Source: Salegentibacter lacus
Lineage (GTDB): Bacteria > Bacteroidota > Bacteroidia > Flavobacteriales > Flavobacteriaceae
NCBI RefSeq assembly: GCF_020164555.1
Contig: NZ_JAIQZB010000018.1
Span: forward strand, 1-64,000
Direction of reading: 5' to 3'
Length of the DNA stretch: 64,000 nt
Under the pieces are notes generated by a model. That model was not told the origin of the DNA. It saw only the letters and a program-made list of their open reading frames with translations, and searched no databases. A program made the position numbers and the translations under genes. Positions 8,883 to 18,721 of this stretch are shown here, piece by piece (the stretch's first letter is position 1; each line of letters begins with the position of its first letter).

Positions 8883-9784
8883 TAAGGTTCAATTTGGTTA
8901 ATTTCCTCGCTTTTCTCTTTGGCATACATATAGCCAGTTTTCCACCAGGATTTCATTTGCTTTTCATCAAAAATAAGGGAATTGGTAGTCAATACTGTAG
9001 GCGTGTAGTAAAAATTTATTGTTACGTTTTTATTGGCAGCTGCAAATTTCCCTATTCTGATATTTTGTGATTCAATCCTGTCCAGCATAAACCGAAACAA
9101 ATTAGTGATGAGTCCAAAAACGTTTTTGGATGGCATCCTATTATAAAAAGTAGCTTCGGTTTGTAAAATTACCGCATCAATATGGGTGGCGCCTCGTTTT
9201 ATTGCTTCTTCAATAGGCACCATCGTCCCCAGTCCACCATCGGCATATTCACACCCATTTTTTTGCACTAAACTCATAAAAGGCGCGTAATTGCACGAAA
9301 TCCAAATCCACTCACAAAATTCGTCGTATTCAAAATCTTTAATCGATTTGTATTCTACTGTATTCAAAGAAATATTAGAAACCGTAACTACAACATCTTT
9401 ATTTGCCGCTTGTAAGCTTAAAAATTCCTCTTTAGTTAGGGTCGCTTCTATAAGCTTTTTAAGATTTTTACTTTCACCAAAAGTCTTTTTTCCTTTCAAA
9501 AAATTAAGAATTACATTAAAGTGATTTATGCTTATTTGATCGTAGCCGTGGCGTCTCTTTATGAGAAAAGGGCGGTTATTAAAAATACTCGATTGATTAA
9601 CCGAGGTGTAGGTATCCTTTATCTTTTCACACTTATTAAGCGCAAGATGGGAAATAAGCAAACTCCCGGTAGAAGTTCCCAAATAAAGGTCGTAATCGCG
9701 TTTTAATTCTTCAATCAAGTATTGGGCTACCCCACCGGCAAAAGCGCCTTTGCTGCCTCCTCCCGATATTACCAATGCCCTCAT
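8882..9784 (-). CDS. patatin-like phospholipase (copy 2 of a tandem pair)
   Basis: A 300-residue paralogue of the following gene. It carries GGGSKG (residues 8-13), GTSTGS with Ser38, and the DGG Asp182, plus the shared stretch WISCNYAPFMSL near 161-172. Both copies keep all catalytic residues, so neither is a pseudogene. The copies differ most at residues 45-130 and at the C-terminus, where this one ends KEKSEEINQIEP and the other continues to a basic/aromatic tail. It overlaps the stop of the M1 peptidase gene by 1 nt, so all three genes are likely on one mRNA. The lipid substrate is unknown. Confidence 0.9.
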   Translation of the reverse strand: MRALVISGGGSKGAFAGGVAQYLIEELKRDYDLYLGTSTGSLLISHLALNKCEKIKDTYTSVNQSSIFNNRPFLIKRRHGYDQISINHFNVILNFLKGKKTFGESKNLKKLIEATLTKEEFLSLQAANKDVVVTVSNISLNTVEYKSIKDFEYDEFCEWIWISCNYAPFMSLVQKNGCEYADGGLGTMVPIEEAIKRGATHIDAVILQTEATFYNRMPSKNVFGLITNLFRFMLDRIESQNIRIGKFAAANKNVTINFYYTPTVLTTNSLIFDEKQMKSWWKTGYMYAKEKSEEINQIEP

Positions 9785-11901
9785 TAATTTAGTTTTGTTT
9801 GTAAATAATCCTGCTCTTTTTGAGGAAGACTATTCTTTAAAGCTATGAATTTTTGCCGATATTCTTCATTTTTTAGGAGCTCGTTTAGTAGTTGCCTGGA
9901 ATAATTTCTAAATCGATAAGTTGGGTGTTGTGTTCCCTGCATAAGATCAAGCAGGTTTTGAGTAGTAAAACTATTAATTTGAAATAAATAACTAAAAGCA
10001 TTTTCCCTAACTTCAATTGGAAAATGCACAGCCGTATAGCCTGAAAGTTCATTATATATTTCTTGCTGTTTCTCAGGTTCATAACTTGGCGTCACCAGGT
10101 TTAAGGTAAGCCAAAGCATTCGCACATTTTTATTGGTAAAACCTTCAATTCCTTTAGTTTTATCCAGATAAATGGAAACCTCCTGGGGAAAATTCATCCA
10201 TAATTTAAGGAGCGCGACTTCCTTTGTAATATAGGATTCATCGCTAAGCAGGGATTCAAAATCTGATTTTAGTTCCTGCGGAATTCTTTCCATACTGGTT
10301 GCAATAGCCTGGCGCACGTAAATATTGTTTGTCTCAAATGCTTTTCTATAAAGCTCTAGAGCTGTGGCTGAAGTTTCGCCTTCTAATTGATAAACCACTT
10401 CCTGCCCGGTATAATCGCTAACCGGGAAATCAAGTTCTGCACTTAAGATTTCTTTCTTTTTCTCCAAAGGCGTCTCCCGAAGCGCCAGGATATTTAAATG
10501 ATTTTGAATAAACTCTGAATTCTTTAAAGAATTTAAAGCTGCAAAACCTTGAAAAGCGGTTTGATTCAACCATTTCGCCATAAAATCGGAAAGGCTAACA
10601 TTCGCGGCTGCTTCAACCTCAGCAATAAAATTCTCGGTTGTAGCAGTTTTGAATTTGTAGCGTTCCAAATAATTTTTCACAGCTTTTTTAAAAGCCTCAT
10701 CTCCCACTCGCTCCCGCAAAATATGCAAAACCCAGGCTCCTTTTTGATAATAGGTTAACGAAGTTGCCCCGGCTTTGGTTACCGGTTCACCTTTTCCGCC
10801 ATCGCTTAATTCCTTCAGTTTTTCTGCAGATTCATAAAGTTGCCAGTAATAGTAATCATCACCAAAAACCTCACGCTCGGCAAGCAATGCGTAATAAGTA
10901 GCAAAACCTTCGTGCAGCCAGTGATCGTTATTAGTTTCTGCGGTTACTGAATTTCCAAACCATTGGTGCGCTAATTCGTGTGCATTTACACTCACATAAT
11001 TCCGGTCTTTAAAAGCAATCGAATCGGTAATAAAAGCGTGGTCAAAAATAGTGGCTGTGGCATTTTCCATTCCAGAATATAGAAAATCTCGCACCGGTGC
11101 CTGCTTGTAATTTTGCCACGGATATGCTACTCCTATTTCATTTTCCAGAAAATCAAAAATGGTTTTGGTATGCCGGTAAGTGGGTTCCAAATTTGCTTTT
11201 TCTGAAAGCGGCATAAAATATTGCAAAGAAACTCCTGAAGCTGATTTACTTTCTTCTACCGCATAATTTGCTGCTGCAAAGGCCAGTAAATAACTACTCA
11301 TAGGCCGCTTCATATCAAAATCCCAGCTTTTTAAAGAATCGTTTACTGAACTCCCGGTAAGTTTTCCGTTCGCCATCACTTCCAGATCTTTGGGAAAATG
11401 ATAAGTGATATCAAATTCTACTTTTTCGCGTTGATCGTCAAACGAAGGCAACCAGTTAGAAGTATATTTTCCCTGCCCTTGTGTCCAGATTTGTTTCGGC
11501 GCATTTATAGAATCAGCGATATCCCAATTTATAAAGTATACCGCTTGTTTTGGTTTTACTAAATATTTCAGTTGTAACGAATTATTTTCTGATGGGCTTA
11601 ATTCATTTTTTATCCAAATTCGTGCGCCGGTATTTCTGAAGTTGTTTGGTTTCCCATTCAGTAAAACTTCATCAAAATTTATATTTCGAGAATCCACATA
11701 AAACGAATCTATACTTTTTAGAATGTTAAAATTATAGTTAATCTCTCCTGAAATCTCTTCACTTACCGGATTTACAAAAATTTCAGCATCAGCTTTTACA
11801 AAATCTATACTTTCAATTTGATTAAGGGAATCTGCGATGGGAGTCTGGCTATAAAAGGTCCAGCTCCAGCAACAAAGGAGGGCGATAAAGGAATATCTCA
11901 T
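9784..11901 (-). CDS. exported M1 family metallopeptidase (aminopeptidase N-like)
   Basis: A 705-residue zinc aminopeptidase. A signal peptide (about residues 1-19, ending TFYSQ) sends it to the periplasm or surface. The exopeptidase motif GMEN precedes the zinc site HELAHQWFGN (His308, Glu309, His312), with the third ligand Glu331 in WLHEGFATYY, and the C-terminal part is a helical HEAT-like domain as in other M1 enzymes. It is the first gene of an operon with two patatin-like lipases. The domain order and all catalytic residues are normal, so it should be active; the peptide preference cannot be told. Confidence 0.92.
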   Translation of the reverse strand: MRYSFIALLCCWSWTFYSQTPIADSLNQIESIDFVKADAEIFVNPVSEEISGEINYNFNILKSIDSFYVDSRNINFDEVLLNGKPNNFRNTGARIWIKNELSPSENNSLQLKYLVKPKQAVYFINWDIADSINAPKQIWTQGQGKYTSNWLPSFDDQREKVEFDITYHFPKDLEVMANGKLTGSSVNDSLKSWDFDMKRPMSSYLLAFAAANYAVEESKSASGVSLQYFMPLSEKANLEPTYRHTKTIFDFLENEIGVAYPWQNYKQAPVRDFLYSGMENATATIFDHAFITDSIAFKDRNYVSVNAHELAHQWFGNSVTAETNNDHWLHEGFATYYALLAEREVFGDDYYYWQLYESAEKLKELSDGGKGEPVTKAGATSLTYYQKGAWVLHILRERVGDEAFKKAVKNYLERYKFKTATTENFIAEVEAAANVSLSDFMAKWLNQTAFQGFAALNSLKNSEFIQNHLNILALRETPLEKKKEILSAELDFPVSDYTGQEVVYQLEGETSATALELYRKAFETNNIYVRQAIATSMERIPQELKSDFESLLSDESYITKEVALLKLWMNFPQEVSIYLDKTKGIEGFTNKNVRMLWLTLNLVTPSYEPEKQQEIYNELSGYTAVHFPIEVRENAFSYLFQINSFTTQNLLDLMQGTQHPTYRFRNYSRQLLNELLKNEEYRQKFIALKNSLPQKEQDYLQTKLN

Positions 11902-12020
11902 AATAAAAAACTACAGCAGCCAAATTACAAAAACTGAATAAATTTAAACCCCGAAAATTTCAGGTTTAATTTTTAGTTGAAATTCAGCCTAAAAAACCTG
12001 ATTTTAATATCTTCGTTTTC

Positions 12021-14120
12021 ATGAACGCCAATATTTTGCAAACACCCATAGATTATCTAAAAGGGGTCGGCCCGAACCGCGCCGATTTACTGCGGAAGGA
12101 ACTTGGCATTCACACTTACCAGGATCTTATAAATTTTTTCCCAAATCGCTACCTCGATAAAACCCGCTTTTATAAAATAAACGAATTGCAGCGCAATTCA
12201 GCAGAAGTACAGGTGGTGGGCAAAATCACGAATATAAGATCGGTAGAGCAAAAACGCGGAAAGCGTTTGGTAGCCGATTTTATTGATGATACCGGAAAAA
12301 TGGAATTGGTTTGGTTTCGAGGCCAAAAGTGGATTCGGGAGAATTTAAAAATCAATATGCCTTATGTTATTTTCGGAAAAACCAATTGGTTTAACGGACT
12401 CTTTAGTATGCCACATCCCGAAATGGAACCGGTTGAAGAATATAAAAAGCAACTGCGTACCGCGATGCAGCCGGTATATCCTTCTACCGAAAAACTGGCA
12501 AAATCGGGGATAACCAACCGGGTGATCAATAAATTGATGCAACAGCTTTTTATTGAAACCAAAGGGAACTTTTATGAAACGCTTTCAGAAGAAATCACTA
12601 CTGAATTAAAATTAATTCCAAAGCCGGAAGCTGTATTCAATATTCATTTTCCGCAGAGCCAGGATTTACTAACCAAAGCGCAATTTCGGTTAAAATTTGA
12701 AGAGCTATTTTATATCCAGCTGCAATTGCTCATCAAAAATATGCTTCAGAAGCAAAAAATAAAAGGTTTTGTTTTTGAAGAAATCGGACAGAATTTTAGC
12801 GAATTCTATAGTAATCACCTTCCTTTTGAACTTACCGGTGCACAAAAAAGGGTCATTAAAGAAATTAGAGCCGATTTGGGAAGCGGCGCCCAAATGAACC
12901 GTTTGCTGCAGGGCGATGTAGGCTCAGGAAAAACCATTGTAGCGCTAATGTCTATGTTTATTGCGCTTGATAATGGTTTCCAGGCCTGTCTTATGGCGCC
13001 AACTGAAATCCTGGCAATTCAGCATTATAACGGACTGGTAGAACTTTGTAAAGACCTGGATACTAATATTTTTTTACTAACCGGTTCATCAAAAACCAAA
13101 GCACGACGTGAAATTCACGAAAAACTCGAAAATGGCGAAATAAACATTCTCATTGGCACGCACGCTTTGCTTGAAGACAAAGTGAAATTTAAAAATTTAG
13201 GCCTTGCAGTTATAGACGAGCAACACCGTTTTGGCGTGGCGCAACGAGCAAAATTATGGCGTAAAAACAATGTGCCTCCGCATATTTTGGTGATGACCGC
13301 AACACCAATTCCAAGAACTTTGGCGATGAGTCTTTACGGAGATTTGGATATTTCGGTAATAGATGAATTACCGCCGGGAAGAAAACCTATAAAAACCGTT
13401 CATCGTTATGACAGCAACCGACTTAAAGTTTTCGCTTTTATAAAAGATGAAATTAAAAAAGGGCGCCAGGTTTATGTTGTATATCCATTAATTCAGGAGT
13501 CGGAAAAAATGGATTACAAAGATTTAATGGATGGTTATGAAAGCATTGCCCGGGAATTTCCAGAGATGCAAATTTCTATTGTTCACGGGCAAATGAAATC
13601 TGATGCCAAAGATTATGAAATGGACCGCTTTGTACGCGGTGAAACCCAAATTATGGTGGCAACTACCGTTATTGAAGTAGGTGTAAATGTACCCAATGCC
13701 AGTGTGATGATCATTGAAAGTGCCGAACGTTTTGGTCTTTCTCAACTCCACCAGCTTCGAGGCCGTGTTGGCCGTGGCGCCGAACAAAGCTTTTGTATTT
13801 TAATGACCAGTCATAAATTATCTAACGACAGTAAAACCAGGCTGGAAACCATGACCGCCACCAACGACGGTTTTGAAATCGCTGAAGTTGATTTAAAATT
13901 ACGAGGTCCCGGCGATATTATGGGCACACAACAAAGTGGTGTGTTAAACCTCAAAATCGCAGATATTGTAAAGGACAACCAAATATTAAAATCGGCTCGT
14001 TACCACGCAATGAAGATTTTAAAAGAGGATCCCAGTCTCGCTATGGAAAAGAATAAAGTGCTCCGGTTTACCTATGCTCAAGTGGCCAAGCATAAAAATA
14101 TCTGGAATTACATTAGCTAG
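12021..14120 (+). CDS. recG: ATP-dependent DNA helicase RecG
   Basis: A 699-residue branch-migrating helicase that rescues stalled replication forks and processes Holliday junctions. The N-terminal wedge/OB domain (about residues 60-150) is followed by Walker A GDVGSGKT, the DEQHRFGV motif (DEAH-type box of RecG), MTATPIPRT, and the C-terminal GRVGRGAEQSFC and GPGDIMGTQQSG motifs. Length and motif order are those of RecG. The gene stands alone, divergent from the M1 peptidase operon, starting at ATG 12021. Confidence 0.96.
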   Translation: MNANILQTPIDYLKGVGPNRADLLRKELGIHTYQDLINFFPNRYLDKTRFYKINELQRNSAEVQVVGKITNIRSVEQKRGKRLVADFIDDTGKMELVWFRGQKWIRENLKINMPYVIFGKTNWFNGLFSMPHPEMEPVEEYKKQLRTAMQPVYPSTEKLAKSGITNRVINKLMQQLFIETKGNFYETLSEEITTELKLIPKPEAVFNIHFPQSQDLLTKAQFRLKFEELFYIQLQLLIKNMLQKQKIKGFVFEEIGQNFSEFYSNHLPFELTGAQKRVIKEIRADLGSGAQMNRLLQGDVGSGKTIVALMSMFIALDNGFQACLMAPTEILAIQHYNGLVELCKDLDTNIFLLTGSSKTKARREIHEKLENGEINILIGTHALLEDKVKFKNLGLAVIDEQHRFGVAQRAKLWRKNNVPPHILVMTATPIPRTLAMSLYGDLDISVIDELPPGRKPIKTVHRYDSNRLKVFAFIKDEIKKGRQVYVVYPLIQESEKMDYKDLMDGYESIAREFPEMQISIVHGQMKSDAKDYEMDRFVRGETQIMVATTVIEVGVNVPNASVMIIESAERFGLSQLHQLRGRVGRGAEQSFCILMTSHKLSNDSKTRLETMTATNDGFEIAEVDLKLRGPGDIMGTQQSGVLNLKIADIVKDNQILKSARYHAMKILKEDPSLAMEKNKVLRFTYAQVAKHKNIWNYIS

Positions 14121-14345
14121 TCTCCTATCTTGAGCAAAAAAAAGCTACTGATTTTCCCTTATTTTTTATTAAGCTAAAAAAGCGATTTCCCCAGCTACTT
14201 TCATTCCTTTTCATAGTAAAATTAAGGCTTTCCAAATGCTATTCTCATTTCTTAATACACTGATTTACAATTAACTTACTTCTTATAAATTTAAACCTTA
14301 AAGTTTATTCCGTAAATTTAATAGATAACCAAAACATTGAGAATC

Positions 14346-15260
14346 ATGGAGGCAAAAGTTGTTTTAAAAAGAGCAGTAAGCATAATGTTTATTTTATGCA
14401 GTGGATTCCTGTTTGCTCAGGAAGATACCCAAACGGCTTTAGAAGAGAAATTATATGAAGAATATAAAAGTAACGGATTAGATAAAGCCATGGAGATGTA
14501 TAAGAAGCATAAATCTTCAGAATATAAAAGTTTAGAGGAACCTTTAAATTTACTGGGTTACAAATTGATGATGGAAGATAAAAATCTGGATGCTGCAGAA
14601 AAGGTTTTCCAGGCCCAAATTGAAGAATATCCGCAGGAAGCCAATCCTTATGATTCTTATGGAGATCTACTTCTGGAAAAAGGAGAAAAAGAAAAAGCTA
14701 AGGAACAATTTAAAAAAGCAGCAAAATTGGCGGAAAATATAGAAGATGAAGCCGAGAAAAACCAAATGAAAGAGGCTTCGCTTTCTAAATTAGCCAAATT
14801 AGAAAACAAACATCGTCAATTAGATTTTCTAGCCGGATATTGGGAAGTAACACAAACCGGTTATAGAGACGGACAGCCAGTAGATTTACCAACAAGCACA
14901 CAAAACATTAGTTATTTACCGGGAGAATCGGTTCTAAGAATTAACCATACCAGAGAAGGCGATGCTGCCTGTTGTGAAAGAATTGTGGCTTATAATGCAA
15001 TGGAAGACAATTATGAAATGGCTTACATTAATGCGGTAAATCCTAATGGTATTGAAGTATCTGACTTAAAAATCAAAGATAAAGGGAACGGAAAATTTGA
15101 ATTCGTAGAAGACTACATTGAAAACAATGAGCAAAAACAAGTAAAGCACGAGATTTCCCAGGCCGATGATGAAAATATTGATTGGAATATTTATGTCCCA
15201 AAAGAAGACAGTCAGGAATGGGAACTTGTAAATAATATGAAGTTTAAAAAGAAAAATTGA
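14346..15260 (+). CDS. exported TPR protein with a DUF1579-like C-terminal domain
   Basis: A 304-residue protein from the ATG at 14346; a TTG three codons upstream (14337) is the other possible start. It has a signal peptide (SIMFILCSGFLFAQ), a TPR-like helical region (about residues 25-150, with AKEQFKKAAKLAENIEDEAE), and a beta-rich domain from LDFLAGYWEVTQTG that resembles DUF1579-type proteins. A Cys-Cys pair (AACCERI) lies in the second domain. It is a single gene with its own terminator at 15288-15320. The function is unknown. Confidence 0.75.
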   Translation: MEAKVVLKRAVSIMFILCSGFLFAQEDTQTALEEKLYEEYKSNGLDKAMEMYKKHKSSEYKSLEEPLNLLGYKLMMEDKNLDAAEKVFQAQIEEYPQEANPYDSYGDLLLEKGEKEKAKEQFKKAAKLAENIEDEAEKNQMKEASLSKLAKLENKHRQLDFLAGYWEVTQTGYRDGQPVDLPTSTQNISYLPGESVLRINHTREGDAACCERIVAYNAMEDNYEMAYINAVNPNGIEVSDLKIKDKGNGKFEFVEDYIENNEQKQVKHEISQADDENIDWNIYVPKEDSQEWELVNNMKFKKKN

Positions 15261-15287
15261 TTTTCAATTTAAAATTAATTGGCGTTT

Positions 15288-15320
15288 GAAAGGAGCAACT
15301 TAGGTAGCTCCTTTCTTTTT
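15288..15320 (+). terminator. terminator behind the TPR protein gene
   Basis: A perfect 9-bp stem GAAAGGAGC/GCTCCTTTC with a 10-nt loop, followed directly by TTTTT. It lies 28 nt behind the stop codon. Confidence 0.85.
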
Positions 15321-15386
15321 TATCAAATTAGCCAAAATAAGCCTTAAAATTAAAATTTGAAATTATGCCAAAACTATTCGTAATAC

Positions 15387-15394
15387 TATCTTTG
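15387..15394 (+). promoter_or_regulatory. TAnnTTTG promoter element before pheT
   Basis: TATCTTTG matches the Bacteroidota sigma-70 type -7 element exactly and lies 20 nt ahead of the pheT start. A TTTG at 15356-15359 is upstream but the gap of 27 nt is a little wider than usual. Confidence 0.5.
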
Positions 15395-15414
15395 CCAACT
15401 GAAAATATTGAGAC

Positions 15415-17841
15415 ATGAAAATTTCATATAACTGGCTTAAACAATTTATTAAACTTCCGGAAGCTCCAGAAGAAACAGGAGAATTACTCACCGATCTTGG
15501 GCTCGAAGTAGAAGGTTTACAAAGTTTCCAAAGCATTAAAGGTGGTCTGGAAGGGATAGTTGTTGGCCACGTGCTGGAATGTAAAAGTCATCCAAACGCC
15601 GATAAATTACAGCTTACCAACGTAGATCTTGGTAATGGCGAACAAGTACAAATTGTTTGCGGTGCGCCAAATATTGCTGCGGGACAAAAGGTTCCTGTAG
15701 CGACAATTGGCACGACACTTTATGATGAAAAAGGCGAAGCCTGGCCAATTAAGAAGGGAAAGATTAGAGGAGAAGCCAGTTACGGAATGATTTGTTCTGA
15801 AAAAGAACTTGGCCTTGGGCAAAGCCACGAAGGAATTATGGTGATGCAAGACGATCTGGTTCCCGGAACTCCTGTTGCCAAAATTTTTGATGTTGAAAAC
15901 GATCAGGTTTTTGAAATTGGTCTAACTCCAAATCGCGCCGATGCTATGAGCCACTGGGGGGTTGCCAGAGATCTAAAAGCCGGTTATACTCAGAAGGGTA
16001 AGAATTTAGAACTAATTACTCCTTCTGTTAGTAGTTTTCATGTAGATAACAGAAGTTTAAAAATCCAGATCCAGGTCGAGGATTCGGCGCTTGCTCCAAG
16101 ATATTGCGGCGTTACCATTTCGGGACTTAAAGTTGAAGAATCACCAAAATGGCTTCAGAATAGATTAAAAGCAATAGGTCTTGGACCAAAAAATAATGTT
16201 GTAGATGCTACCAATTACGTGATGCACGAGCTTGGCCAGCCTTTACACGCATTTGATGCCGGTAAAATTGCCGGCAACGAGATCAATGTAAAAACACTTG
16301 AAAGAGGAACAAAATTCACCACTTTAGATGAAGTGGAACGTGAACTTCACGAAGAAGATTTAATGATTTGTGATGCTAAAAAACCACTTTGTATAGCCGG
16401 AGTTTTTGGTGGAGCAACTAGCGGAGTGAGCGAAGGCACCACACAAATCTTCCTGGAAAGTGCTTATTTTAATCCCGTAAGCGTTAGAAAAACCGCAAAG
16501 AGACACGGGTTAAATACCGATGCTTCTTTTAGATTTGAGCGTGGAATTGATCCTAACATCACCGAATATGCTTTAAAACGCGCCGCACTTTTAATTACCG
16601 AAATTGCCGGTGGTGAAGTAACCAGTGATATTGATGATCTTTACCCTAAGAAAATTGAAGATTTCCAGGTTTTCCTAACCTTTGATAAAGTGAATAAACT
16701 CATTGGAGAAAACCTTGAAGAGGAAACTATAAAATCTATTCTTGCTTCGCTTGAAATTAGGGTAAACAATGTTACCGAAACCGGAATGGGGCTTACCATT
16801 CCTTCTTACCGCGTAGACGTTCAGCGTGAAGCTGATGTTATCGAAGAGATTTTAAGAGTGTATGGTTATAACAATATTAAATTTGGGGAAAAACTGAACG
16901 CATCAGTTGCCAATTCTTCTAAATTTGAAGATTACAAACTTCAGAATTTAATTGCCAACCAGTTAGTAGGACAGGGTTTTTATGAAACCATGGCCAATTC
17001 GTTGACCACTCCAGTTTATACCAATTTAAGTGAGCAAATTAAAGAATCTCAAAACGTGAAAATGCTAAATCCGTTAAGCCAGGATTTATCTGTTTTGAGG
17101 CAATCTATGTTGTATTCGGGGCTGGAATCTGTGAGTTATAACATTAACAGAAAACGCAACGATCTTAAACTATTTGAATTCGGAAAAACCTACCACGATT
17201 TTAATGGTAGCCGCGTGGAAAACAAGCACCTTTCAATTTTTATTAGTGGAAACCGAAATGCTGTACGTTGGAATTCGGCTTCAGATAGAACAGATTTCTT
17301 TTTACTAAAAGGAATAATTCAATCCATTTTTAAAAGATTTGGTATTGAAAATTTAAAAACTTCCGCAGTTAAGTCTGATGTATTTTCTGAAGGACTTATC
17401 TTTTCTTCAGCAAAAAACAATTTGGTTTCTTTTGGAGTGATTCGCAAAAAGGTTTTAAAGCATTTTGACATTGAACAGGAGGTACTTTACGCCGATATTA
17501 ACTGGGATGCCTTACTGGAAGTTGTTAAAACCCGAAAAACCAGTTTCAGCGCAATTCCTAAATATCCAGCGGTTAGACGTGATTTTGCCTTATTGCTGAA
17601 CAATAATATTTCTTATGAAGAAATTGAGGAAATAGCCCTTAAAACAGAGAAAAAGCTCTTAAAAGAAGTGGATCTTTTTGATGTTTACCAGGGAAATAAT
17701 CTTCCCGAAGGCAAGAAAAGTTATGCTGTGAGTTTTAAATTTCAGGACGAAAACAAAACCCTTACCGATAAGCAGGTAGATAAAATGATGAAAAAACTGC
17801 AGCAAAGGTTTGAAGATGAACTTCAGGCTGAGTTGAGGTAA
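15415..17841 (+). CDS. pheT: phenylalanine-tRNA ligase beta subunit
   Basis: An 808-residue subunit of the alpha2-beta2 phenylalanyl-tRNA synthetase. The domain order is normal: N-terminal MKISYNWLKQFI, the EMAP-II-like tRNA-binding domain (about residues 40-150), the B3/B4 editing domain with RYCGV and the motif ATNYVMHELGQPLHAFD, the B5 domain (about 405-475), a core like the catalytic domain, and the anticodon-binding FDX-ACB domain at the C-terminus with KYPAVRRDFALLL. The alpha subunit (pheS) is not in this window, so the two are unlinked, as is common in this phylum. The first structured repeat lies directly behind the gene. Confidence 0.97.
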   Translation: MKISYNWLKQFIKLPEAPEETGELLTDLGLEVEGLQSFQSIKGGLEGIVVGHVLECKSHPNADKLQLTNVDLGNGEQVQIVCGAPNIAAGQKVPVATIGTTLYDEKGEAWPIKKGKIRGEASYGMICSEKELGLGQSHEGIMVMQDDLVPGTPVAKIFDVENDQVFEIGLTPNRADAMSHWGVARDLKAGYTQKGKNLELITPSVSSFHVDNRSLKIQIQVEDSALAPRYCGVTISGLKVEESPKWLQNRLKAIGLGPKNNVVDATNYVMHELGQPLHAFDAGKIAGNEINVKTLERGTKFTTLDEVERELHEEDLMICDAKKPLCIAGVFGGATSGVSEGTTQIFLESAYFNPVSVRKTAKRHGLNTDASFRFERGIDPNITEYALKRAALLITEIAGGEVTSDIDDLYPKKIEDFQVFLTFDKVNKLIGENLEEETIKSILASLEIRVNNVTETGMGLTIPSYRVDVQREADVIEEILRVYGYNNIKFGEKLNASVANSSKFEDYKLQNLIANQLVGQGFYETMANSLTTPVYTNLSEQIKESQNVKMLNPLSQDLSVLRQSMLYSGLESVSYNINRKRNDLKLFEFGKTYHDFNGSRVENKHLSIFISGNRNAVRWNSASDRTDFFLLKGIIQSIFKRFGIENLKTSAVKSDVFSEGLIFSSAKNNLVSFGVIRKKVLKHFDIEQEVLYADINWDALLEVVKTRKTSFSAIPKYPAVRRDFALLLNNNISYEEIEEIALKTEKKLLKEVDLFDVYQGNNLPEGKKSYAVSFKFQDENKTLTDKQVDKMMKKLQQRFEDELQAELR

Positions 17842-17850
17842 TTGTATATA

Positions 17851-17986
17851 AAATTGGCTGTTTGAATCCATTTATTTTACGTCAACCTGAATTTTTCAGG
17901 TTCTATTTTAATATAGGTTAGACTTAATTTTAGACTCTGAAACAAGTTCAGAGTGACGTTTACAGGATGACTCAAACAGCCAATTT
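17851..17986 (+). repeat. structured dispersed repeat, copy 1 (behind pheT)
   Basis: A perfect 15-bp outer stem (17851-17865 with 17972-17986) encloses CGTCA (17880-17884) and TGACG (17954-17958). Between these lie two 7-bp hairpins, ACCTGAA/TTCAGGT (17885-17901) and CTCTGAA/TTCAGAG (17935-17953). The linker is longer than in the other copies. Compared with copy 2 both arms differ at paired positions on both sides, so pairing is kept. It has no long T-run, unlike the other two copies. Confidence 0.75.
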
Positions 17987-18006
17987 CTAGTTTTAGCTAA
18001 GAAAAA

Positions 18007-18591
18007 TTATGGGAATTCTTTAAAAATTTCATCTACATAATTTCTTAGATCTTTTTCTAATCTTCTTGAACCAATTTCCTCATCGGCGGTTCCACGCCAT
18101 AAGATTTGATTAGTTCTTCGGTCTATAAAATCTATAACGATAGATTTTTCTTTATAAGGCATCTGTTTAATAGCAACATCGGCGCCAATACGCTGAATCG
18201 TGAAATAATTTTCGTAGGTGTAATCTTCATAATATGGCCCTATATAAAGTCCCGGGCGATAATATGAAAAGTTGGTATAAACAGGATTTGCATTAACATC
18301 TACCTTTTCGTCAAACATGGTGTGCACATAGATAAGCACATCGGGCTGGCGGTTATCTATAGCAAAACCTTCGCTGGACATATTATTGTTTATTGTAGAG
18401 ATAATAACCTCGTTTATACGGTTATTGTCATAATCCCGACTCAAAATAGTGTCTTGATTTGGTAAATAAGAATAGGTATTGTAGCTTTTTAATTTTTTGG
18501 CAGAATCTTTAGAAATATCGCTTCCAGAGCCGCAAGACATCAAGAAAGCAGCTGCCATAATTGTGGTAATAAAAAGTTTTAATTTCTTCAT
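18007..18591 (-). CDS. DUF4136 family lipoprotein
   Basis: A 194-residue predicted lipoprotein from ATG 18591 (a TTG three codons upstream is the other possibility). The lipobox AAAFLMSCGS places the lipidated Cys near residue 20, so it is anchored to an outer or inner membrane leaflet. The rest is the DUF4136 domain, with KLKSYNTYSYLPNQD, DVLIYVHTMFDEK and RRTNQILWRGTADEEIG. Members are widespread in Bacteroidota and Gammaproteobacteria and have no known molecular role. It stands alone on the minus strand, facing the pheT unit. Confidence 0.88.
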   Translation of the reverse strand: MKKLKLFITTIMAAAFLMSCGSGSDISKDSAKKLKSYNTYSYLPNQDTILSRDYDNNRINEVIISTINNNMSSEGFAIDNRQPDVLIYVHTMFDEKVDVNANPVYTNFSYYRPGLYIGPYYEDYTYENYFTIQRIGADVAIKQMPYKEKSIVIDFIDRRTNQILWRGTADEEIGSRRLEKDLRNYVDEIFKEFP

Positions 18592-18675
18592 AGTTTTCAA
18601 TTTTGATTCAAAATAGGCCTTCCTTCGTGATTAAAAAAAGGATATCTCCTAATTGATATTTAATTAACAAACAAA

Positions 18676-18694
18676 AGCGGCCATTTAGACCGCT
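18676..18694 (-). terminator. short terminator hairpin behind the fasciclin gene
   Basis: AGCGG pairs with CCGCT around a 9-nt loop with a possible inner mismatch. On the minus strand the stem is followed by TTTTGTTTG. It lies 28 nt behind the fasciclin stop codon at 18722. Confidence 0.55.
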
Positions 18695-18721
18695 CTTAAG
18701 TTTTTCTTTTTCAATCGCAAT

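Noticed and set aside
14121-14336. Possible small gene between recG and the TPR protein gene
   Set aside because: No ORF of useful length with a start is present; the gap is AT-rich and without clear signals.
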